From contig NZ_JAWDIC010000004.1 in assembly GCF_032464895.1 (NCBI RefSeq), forward strand, positions 1 through 64,000: a DNA stretch of 64,000 bases, given 5' to 3'. The notes beneath the pieces were generated by a model. The model saw only the letters and a program-made list of their open reading frames with translations. It was not told the DNA's origin and searched no databases. The position numbers and the translations under genes were made by a program. This DNA is from Phycicoccus sp. M110.8. GTDB lineage: Bacteria; Actinomycetota; Actinomycetes; Actinomycetales; Dermatophilaceae. Below, in pieces: positions 58,771 through 64,000 of this stretch (within the stretch, counting starts at the first letter, position 1; every line of letters begins with the position of its first letter).

Positions 58771-60569
58771 TGGCAGCGGCGACCGAATCCACGGCGGGGA
58801 CCTACCTGCGCTCGACGCAGGGCACCTCGACCCGCCGGCTCACCAAGGGCCAGACCGTCGTGAAGTGGATGACGACGACCGACCACAAGGTCATCGGCAA
58901 CCTCTACTTCATCACCTCCTTCATCTTCTTCATGTTCGGTGGTGTGCTCGCGCTGCTCATCCGCGCCGAGCTCTTCGAGCCGGGCCTGCAGGTCGTGGAC
59001 AACCCCGAGCAGTACAACCAGCTCTTCACCATGCACGGCACGATCATGCTGCTGCTGTTCGCGACGCCGCTGTTCGCCGGCTTCGCCAACGCGCTGATGC
59101 CACTGCAGATCGGTGCCCCCGACGTGGCGTTCCCGCGCCTGAACATGTTCGCCTACTGGCTGTACCTGTTCGGTGGCCTCATCGCCTCGGCTGGCTTCCT
59201 CACGCCCCAGGGCGCGGCGTCGTTCGGCTGGTTCGCGTACGCCCCGCTCTCGGACGCCTCCAACAGCCCCGGCCTCGGCGGTGACCTGTGGGTCTTCGGC
59301 CTCGCGCTCGGTGGTTTCGGCACCATCCTCGGTGCGGTCAACTTCATCACCACGATCATCTGCATGCGCGCCCCCGGCATGACCATGTTCCGGATGCCGA
59401 TCTTCACCTGGACGGTGCTGATCACCTCGCTCCTCGTGCTGATGGCCTTCCCGGTCCTGGCCTCCGCGCTGCTGGCCCTGGGCGCCGACCGCAAGTTCGG
59501 GGCACAGGTGTTCCAGCCCGAGAACGGTGGGCCCATGCTGTGGCAGCACCTGTTCTGGTTCTTCGGGCACCCAGAGGTCTACATCATCGCCCTGCCGTTC
59601 TTCGGCATCATCAGCGAGATCCTGCCGGTGTTCTCCCGCAAGCCGATCTTCGGCTACAAGACCCTGGTCTTCGCCACCATCGGCATCGCCGCGCTGTCCG
59701 TGACGGTCTGGGCGCACCACATGTACGCGACCGGCCAGGTGCTGCTGCCGTTCTTCGCGGTCATGACGATGCTCATCGCCGTGCCGACAGGCGTGAAGTT
59801 CTTCAACTGGATCGGCACGATGTGGGGCGGCAAGCTCTCCTTCGAGACGCCGATGCTGTGGTCGATCGGCTTCCTCGTGACGTTCCTCTTCGGCGGCCTG
59901 ACCGGCATCATCCTGTCCAGCCCGGCCCTCGACTTCCACCTGTCCGACAGCTACTTCGTGGTGGCCCACTTCCACTACGTCGTCTTCGGCACGGTCGTGT
60001 TCGCGATGTTCGCGGGCTTCTACTTCTGGTGGCCCAAGCTCACCGGCCGGATGCTCGACGAGACCCTCGGCAAGATCCACTTCTGGATGCTGTTCGTCGG
60101 GTTCCACACCACCTTCCTCATCCAGCACGTGCTCGGTGTCGACGGGATGCCCCGCCGCTACGCCGACTACCTGCCCGAGGACGGGTTCACCTGGATGAAC
60201 CAGGTCTCGACGTACGGCTCGTTCCTGCTCGGCGCCTCCACGCTGCCTTTCCTCTACAACGTGTGGAAGACCTGGCGGACGGCTCCGCTGGTGGAGACCG
60301 ACGACCCGTGGGGCTACGGCGCCTCGCTGGAGTGGGCCACCTCCTGCCCGCCGCCGCGGCACAACTTCGACGTGATCCCGCGGATCCGGTCCGAGCGCCC
60401 CGCCTTCGACCTGCACCACCCGGAGGCCGCCCCGTTCGCGACCCTGCCGGCCGACCCCGACACCCTGACCCGGATCATCGGCGGCCCGGACGGCAACGGC
60501 CCGCACTCGCACCACACCGGTGAGCTGGACCACGACCTCAACCCCCGATTCCACGAGGAGCGCGACTGA
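58770..60569 (+). CDS. ctaD: Cytochrome c oxidase subunit I
   Basis: A 599-residue aa3-type terminal oxidase core subunit with about twelve transmembrane helices. It shows heme-copper ligands in [11 protein letters not shown] (heme a His), [10 protein letters not shown] (CuB His and cross-linked Tyr), [11 protein letters not shown] (paired CuB His) and [12 protein letters not shown] (heme a3 and a His). The C-terminus is His/Asp/Pro-rich ([14 protein letters not shown]). The ATG overlaps the ctaC stop by one base. Confidence 0.97.
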   Translation: MAAATESTAGTYLRSTQGTSTRRLTKGQTVVKWMTTTDHKVIGNLYFITSFIFFMFGGVLALLIRAELFEPGLQVVDNPEQYNQLFTMHGTIMLLLFATPLFAGFANALMPLQIGAPDVAFPRLNMFAYWLYLFGGLIASAGFLTPQGAASFGWFAYAPLSDASNSPGLGGDLWVFGLALGGFGTILGAVNFITTIICMRAPGMTMFRMPIFTWTVLITSLLVLMAFPVLASALLALGADRKFGAQVFQPENGGPMLWQHLFWFFGHPEVYIIALPFFGIISEILPVFSRKPIFGYKTLVFATIGIAALSVTVWAHHMYATGQVLLPFFAVMTMLIAVPTGVKFFNWIGTMWGGKLSFETPMLWSIGFLVTFLFGGLTGIILSSPALDFHLSDSYFVVAHFHYVVFGTVVFAMFAGFYFWWPKLTGRMLDETLGKIHFWMLFVGFHTTFLIQHVLGVDGMPRRYADYLPEDGFTWMNQVSTYGSFLLGASTLPFLYNVWKTWRTAPLVETDDPWGYGASLEWATSCPPPRHNFDVIPRIRSERPAFDLHHPEAAPFATLPADPDTLTRIIGGPDGNGPHSHHTGELDHDLNPRFHEERD

Positions 60570-60571
60570 GC

Positions 60572-60973
60572 ATGAAGATCGAGTTCAAGCTCTTCGTCAT
60601 CCTGGCGGTCTTCTTCGCCCCCGTCGGGCTCCTCTACGGCATCTTCACCCACTGGCGCGAGCCGGTCGGCCCGGCAGGGCTGTTCCTGTCGGCCGGACTG
60701 GGCGCGATGATCGCCTTCTACCTCTGGGCCACCGGGCGACGCCTGCCCGAGCGCCCGGAGGACAACCCTGCCGGTGAGATCGACGAGCAGGAGGGTGAGT
60801 ACGGCTTCTTCAGCCCCCACTCCTGGTGGCCGCTCCCGCTGGCCGGGGCCGCCGCGATCTGCTTCCTCGGCCTCGCGGTCGGGTGGTGGCTGTTCATCAT
60901 CGGTGCCGCCTTCGGCGTCGTGGCCCTCGTGGGGTGGACGTTCGAGTACTTCAAGGGTCCGCACGCGGTCTGA
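60572..60973 (+). CDS. ctaF: Cytochrome c oxidase subunit IV, actinobacterial type
   Basis: A 133-residue membrane subunit specific to the actinobacterial aa3 oxidase supercomplex. Four helices are predicted (KLFVILAVFFAPVGLLYGIF, PAGLFLSAGLGAMIAFYLW, LPLAGAAAICFLGLAVGWW, LFIIGAAFGVVALVGWTF). It starts 2 bases after the ctaD stop and ends the operon before a strong hairpin. Confidence 0.95.
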   Translation: MKIEFKLFVILAVFFAPVGLLYGIFTHWREPVGPAGLFLSAGLGAMIAFYLWATGRRLPERPEDNPAGEIDEQEGEYGFFSPHSWWPLPLAGAAAICFLGLAVGWWLFIIGAAFGVVALVGWTFEYFKGPHAV

Positions 60974-60989
60974 CCTGCGCGGACACCGC

Positions 60990-61031
60990 GAGAGGCGGTG
61001 TGCCACCCGGCCGGGCGGCACACCGCCTCTC
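60990..61031 (+). terminator. Terminator of the ctaC-ctaD-ctaF operon
   Basis: A perfect 15-bp stem (60990-61004 with 61017-61031) with an inner CCCGGCCGGG palindrome lies 16 bases past the ctaF stop. Confidence 0.8.
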
Positions 61032-61337
61032 TGCTGTTCCGGGGGCGGTCCCGACCGTCGGGCGGCGCGGCCGACGTACCTCGCCACGCATCTCGCCACG
61101 CGCGTTGCGGGGCCGTCGCGGGCGCCGAGGTACCATGGAGCGACGGTCCGCGCCAGCGGGCCGTCCCCATGGGGGCCTGACGCGGTCGAACCGCCTGGCC
61201 GATCACGGGCGCCGACAGCCAACCGGACGGGGCCGTACGGCGTCTGAGGGGGTGGACCGCGGCGCCCTGCGCCCGGCCGGCCGAGACAGGACACGAACGC
61301 GAGGAACGCGCCCGAGGGTGCGAGCACAGGAGCAGCA
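61032..61337 (+). other. Long untranslated region before the L,D-transpeptidase gene
   Basis: About 300 bases without a supported gene. TACCAT at about 61130-61135 could be a -10 box, giving a GC-rich leader of roughly 195 bases with several short inverted repeats (for example GGCCGGCC-type). CTCGCCACGC occurs twice in a row near 61080-61100. No known riboswitch consensus was recognised. Confidence 0.4.
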
Positions 61338-62570
61338 GTGGTGGGTAGGACTCTTCGGGCACGCCGACAGCTCGTCGCCGCGGCGACCCTGGTCACGGCA
61401 GCCGTGCTCGTCGCCGGGTGCTCCGGTACGGCGACTGGCCAGTCGACCGGGAACGTCGCCGGCAGCCCCTCCTCCTCGTCCTCCTCCAGCTCCAGCAGCG
61501 CCCCGGTCGTGCCGGCAGACCTCTCGGTCACGCCCGCCGACGGTGCGAGCGGCGTCCTGCCGAGCTCGCCGGTCGTGGTCGAGGCCAAGTCCGGGACGCT
61601 GAAGTCGGTGACCGTCAAGGACGCGGACGGCCACGCGCTGCAGGGCTCGCTCGAGAACGGCACCTGGACCTCCACGGGCCGCCTCGCCCCCGACAGCACC
61701 TACACCGTGTCGATGACCGCCGCCGGGTCCGACGACACCCCCAGCACCAGCACGTCGACGTTCCGCACGCTCAAGCCGGCCGTGACGGCGACCTACGGCA
61801 TCCTCTACGCCGGCCAGACGGTCGGGATCGGCATGCCGGCCTCGATCCAGTTCGACTCTCCTGTCGTGACGCCCGAGCAGCGCGCCCAGGTGGAGAAGCT
61901 GGTGACCGTGACGACGTCGCCGAAGGTCGAGGGGCACTGGGGCTGGCTCGACAGCCGCCAGCTCATGTGGCGGCCGAAGACCTACTGGAAGCCGGGCACC
62001 AAGGTCACCGTCAACGCGCCGCTGAGCGGGGTGCAGACCGGCCCGGGCAAGTGGATCGCCAACGACGACAGCGCCAGCTTCACGGTGGGCTCGGCGATGA
62101 TCTCCACGGTCGACATCAAGCGCCACGTCATGACCGTCACCCAGGGCGGCACGGTCCTGCGCACCATCCCGATCAGCGCCGGCCGCCCGGGCCCCAAGAC
62201 CGAGACCCGCTCCGGCATCAAGGTCATCATCCGCAAGGAGGGGACCGTGGTGATGGACTCGACGACAATCGGGATCAAGAAGGGCCAGCCCGGCTACTAC
62301 AAGATCAAGACCGAGTCGGCGATGCGCGTCACCTGGACGGGGGAGTACCTGCACTCCGCCCCGTGGTCGGTCGGGTCGCAGGGCAGCTCGAACGTGAGCC
62401 ACGGCTGCGTCAACATGTCGCCGAGCGAGGCCGCGTGGATGTACTCGATCTCCAAGGCCGGTGACGTGGTCGTGTTCACCGGGTCCAGCCGGGTGTTCCA
62501 GCCGACCGAGGGCATCGGGGTCTGGCAGTACTCCTACGCCAACTGGGTCAAGCAGAGCGCCCTCGCCTGA
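61338..62570 (+). CDS. L,D-transpeptidase lipoprotein
   Basis: A 410-residue cell-wall cross-linking enzyme that makes 3-3 peptide bridges. A lipoprotein signal ends at LVAGC (Cys about 28), then a Ser-rich linker with a run of ten Ser. Two Ig-like domains of the LdtMt2 kind follow (about 60-150 and 155-250), and then the YkuD catalytic domain with the active-site motif SHGCVNMSPSEAAW. The C-terminal tail ends in a Trp/Tyr segment as in mycobacterial enzymes. The GTG start has CAGGAG about 6 bases upstream. Confidence 0.93.
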   Translation: MVGRTLRARRQLVAAATLVTAAVLVAGCSGTATGQSTGNVAGSPSSSSSSSSSSAPVVPADLSVTPADGASGVLPSSPVVVEAKSGTLKSVTVKDADGHALQGSLENGTWTSTGRLAPDSTYTVSMTAAGSDDTPSTSTSTFRTLKPAVTATYGILYAGQTVGIGMPASIQFDSPVVTPEQRAQVEKLVTVTTSPKVEGHWGWLDSRQLMWRPKTYWKPGTKVTVNAPLSGVQTGPGKWIANDDSASFTVGSAMISTVDIKRHVMTVTQGGTVLRTIPISAGRPGPKTETRSGIKVIIRKEGTVVMDSTTIGIKKGQPGYYKIKTESAMRVTWTGEYLHSAPWSVGSQGSSNVSHGCVNMSPSEAAWMYSISKAGDVVVFTGSSRVFQPTEGIGVWQYSYANWVKQSALA

Positions 62571-62580
62571 GGCGACCGCC

Positions 62581-63642
62581 GTGAGCCGCCCTGACGGTCG
62601 CAGGGCCACGACCTGCGCCGCCCGGCGCGGCGCGGTTCCCGGCTCCATCCTCGGGGCGGCGCTGGCCGCCCTGGTGGCCCTGGGCGCGGGCTGCTCGAGC
62701 GGTTCACCCGGCCACCCCACCTCGGTGGCGTCCACGACCGGGTCGTCCCCGGCCTCGTCGGCGCCGGCGTCGACGGGTGCGGGCCCGGGCCGGTCGACCG
62801 CGACGACGTCCGCGGGCGCGACCGGGTCCGCTGCCACGAGCGCATCCGGCGGCCCGGCAGCAGTGGGGCCAACCAAGCTGCTCGTCGTCGTCATGGAGAA
62901 CCACTCGCTCGCGCAGATGCGGGCGCAGATGCCGTACACCGAGTCCCTGGCGCAGCGGTACGGCTACGCCACCGCCTGGTCGGCGGTGCGGCACCCGTCG
63001 CTGCCGAACTACCTGGCCATCGCGTCGGGGAGCACCCACGGGGTCACCGACGACGCGGCTCCTGCCCAGCACCCCCTTCCGGGCGCCACGGTCTTCGGCC
63101 GCGCCCTGGCCGCCGGCTCGACGGCAGCGGTCTACGCCGAGGGCATGGCCCGGCCGTGCCAGCAGGAACCCGAGGGCCGGTATGCCGTCAAGCACAACCC
63201 GTGGGCGTACTTCCCCGCGGAACGAGCAGCCTGTGAGCGTCACGACCTGCCGCTCGACGCCCTGCAGGAGGCCGTTGCGGCCGGGACGCTCCCGGCCGCC
63301 GGCATGGTGGTCCCCGACCTGTGCCACGACGCGCACGACTGCGGGCTCGGCGTCGCCGACGACTGGTTCCGCACGTGGATGACGCGCATCCAGACCGGCC
63401 CCGACTGGCGCTCGGGCCGGCTCGTCGTCGTGCTGACCGCGGACGAGGACGACCACTCGTCCGGCAACCGCGTGCTCACCGTGGTGGCGCACCCGTCCCT
63501 GCACCACGTGGTCGTGACGGCTCCGCTCGACCACTACTCGCTCACCCGGCTCTACGCCGAGGTGACGCGCACCGCCCCTCTCGGGCGGGCGGCGGGAGCC
63601 ACCTCGGTGGCCGCGGCGTTCGGCCTGCCCCTGCCGCGCTGA
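62581..63642 (+). CDS. Phosphoesterase-family lipoprotein
   Basis: A 353-residue secreted protein. The N-terminal signal ends at LGAGC; a Ser/Thr/Ala-rich linker of about 60 residues precedes the catalytic domain. That domain matches the phosphoesterase family of acid phosphatases and phospholipases C (LLVVVMENHSLAQM, RHPSLPNYLAIASGSTHG, VLTADEDDHSSGNRV). The metal-ligand Glu-Asn and the Asp-rich late motif are intact. The GTG start lies 10 bases after the transpeptidase stop, so the two surface proteins probably form an operon. The substrate is unknown. Confidence 0.85.
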   Translation: MSRPDGRRATTCAARRGAVPGSILGAALAALVALGAGCSSGSPGHPTSVASTTGSSPASSAPASTGAGPGRSTATTSAGATGSAATSASGGPAAVGPTKLLVVVMENHSLAQMRAQMPYTESLAQRYGYATAWSAVRHPSLPNYLAIASGSTHGVTDDAAPAQHPLPGATVFGRALAAGSTAAVYAEGMARPCQQEPEGRYAVKHNPWAYFPAERAACERHDLPLDALQEAVAAGTLPAAGMVVPDLCHDAHDCGLGVADDWFRTWMTRIQTGPDWRSGRLVVVLTADEDDHSSGNRVLTVVAHPSLHHVVVTAPLDHYSLTRLYAEVTRTAPLGRAAGATSVAAAFGLPLPR

Positions 63643-63733
63643 CGGCGCTCGGCGGCCGGCGGGGGAGGAGCGCCTGCGGCGCGGGGGCGGGACGGAGGCG
63701 GGACGGGTGCGGAACGTCCACGGAGGTGGGAGG

Positions 63734-64000
63734 TCAGCCCCAGCCCAGCTCGTGCAGCCGGTCGTCGTCGATGCCGAAGTGGTGGGCGATCTCGTGCACG
63801 ACGGTCACGGCGATCTCCTCGACCAGCTCGTCGGTGGTGTCGCACATGCGGGTCAGCGGCCCCCGGAAGACCGTGATCCGGTCGGGGAGGGCTCCTGCCG
63901 CCCACGCCTCACCGCGCTCGGTCAGCGGCACACCCTCGTAGATCCCGAGGAGGTCGGGCTCGTCCGCCGGGGGCTCGTCCTGCAGGAAGATGACCACGTT
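63734..64000 (-). CDS. Minimal zincin metallopeptidase, 5' end missing
   Basis: The C-terminal 88 residues of a small zinc metallopeptidase-like protein. The zinc motif HExxH reads VVHEIAHHFGIDDDRL, and DEPPADEPDLLGIYEGVPLT precedes it, as in the roughly 115-residue actinobacterial family. The reading frame continues past the right edge of the window, so the true start is outside; the in-window ATG at 63997 is probably internal. Function unknown. Confidence 0.85.
   Translation of the reverse strand, partial: NVVIFLQDEPPADEPDLLGIYEGVPLTERGEAWAAGALPDRITVFRGPLTRMCDTTDELVEEIAVTVVHEIAHHFGIDDDRLHELGWG

Noticed and set aside
61130-61337. c-di-AMP (ydaO-type) riboswitch before the L,D-transpeptidase
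   Set aside because: The expected GGGGGACCC and GGGGUGAA conserved segments are absent; only a loosely similar GGGGGTGGACC was seen.

Overview
The window is chromosomal DNA from a high-GC actinobacterium, most likely a Micrococcales lineage near the Intrasporangiaceae. The evidence is very GC-rich third codon positions, actinobacterial families (a SucB with two lipoyl domains, DUF4191, DUF3043 and DUF5302 proteins, a DnaE1-type polymerase, a GlnR-type operator at glnA) and many apparently leaderless genes. No rRNA, tRNA, CRISPR array, transposase or phage gene was recognised.

Layout. 1-12.4 kb holds dnaE, an oligopeptidase B, a SpoIIE-type phosphatase, a MASE1/PAS histidine kinase and an SDR. 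12.4-14.9 kb holds glnA with a four-half-site GlnR operator and a divergent RDD membrane protein. 15.0-22.3 kb holds a DUF4097-PadR pair and a complete cellobiose uptake operon (cebE-cebF-cebG-bglC-cebR) with two CebR-type boxes. 22.5-36.9 kb holds DUF4191, lipA, lipB, a peptidase E, a transmembrane Ser/Thr kinase, sucB-lpdA, leucyl aminopeptidase and gcvT, that is lipoate synthesis next to the lipoyl enzymes that use it. 37-46 kb holds OsmC, an F420-type (LLM) oxidoreductase, an orphan double ABC ATPase, DUF3043, an M20 peptidase fused by start/stop overlap to a second GH1 glucosidase, and a xi-class GST with an enoyl-reductase-like protein. 46-57.8 kb holds nadA, a compositionally odd membrane esterase, a DEAD helicase, glycerate kinase, erpA, a HAAS-PadR pair, a flavodoxin-type reductase, an adenosine-kinase-like gene, aat and a csd-tusA pair. 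57.8-64 kb holds ctaC-ctaD-ctaF, an L,D-transpeptidase, a phosphoesterase lipoprotein and a partial zincin.

The order glnA, RDD, DUF4191, lipA, lipB, TIGR01777, sucB, pepA, gcvT, DUF3043, glycerate kinase, erpA, adoK, ctaC, ctaF follows, from memory, the corresponding stretch of the Mycobacterium tuberculosis chromosome. The ceb operon, the kinases, the esterase and the PadR pairs therefore look like lineage-specific insertions in an old backbone.

What stands out: (1) 18 genes have a TANNNT hexamer exactly 6 or 7 bases before the start codon, a leaderless-promoter signature that also fixes many starts; (2) the heptamer GTATGCC/GGCATAC occurs about 40 times by eye, far above base-composition expectation, and nearly monopolises the TAT codon; (3) three unrelated families of small hairpin-bearing repeats lie just past stop codons; (4) four arrays share a 15-bp period; (5) a cysteine-desulfurase homologue lacks the PLP lysine yet is coupled to tusA.
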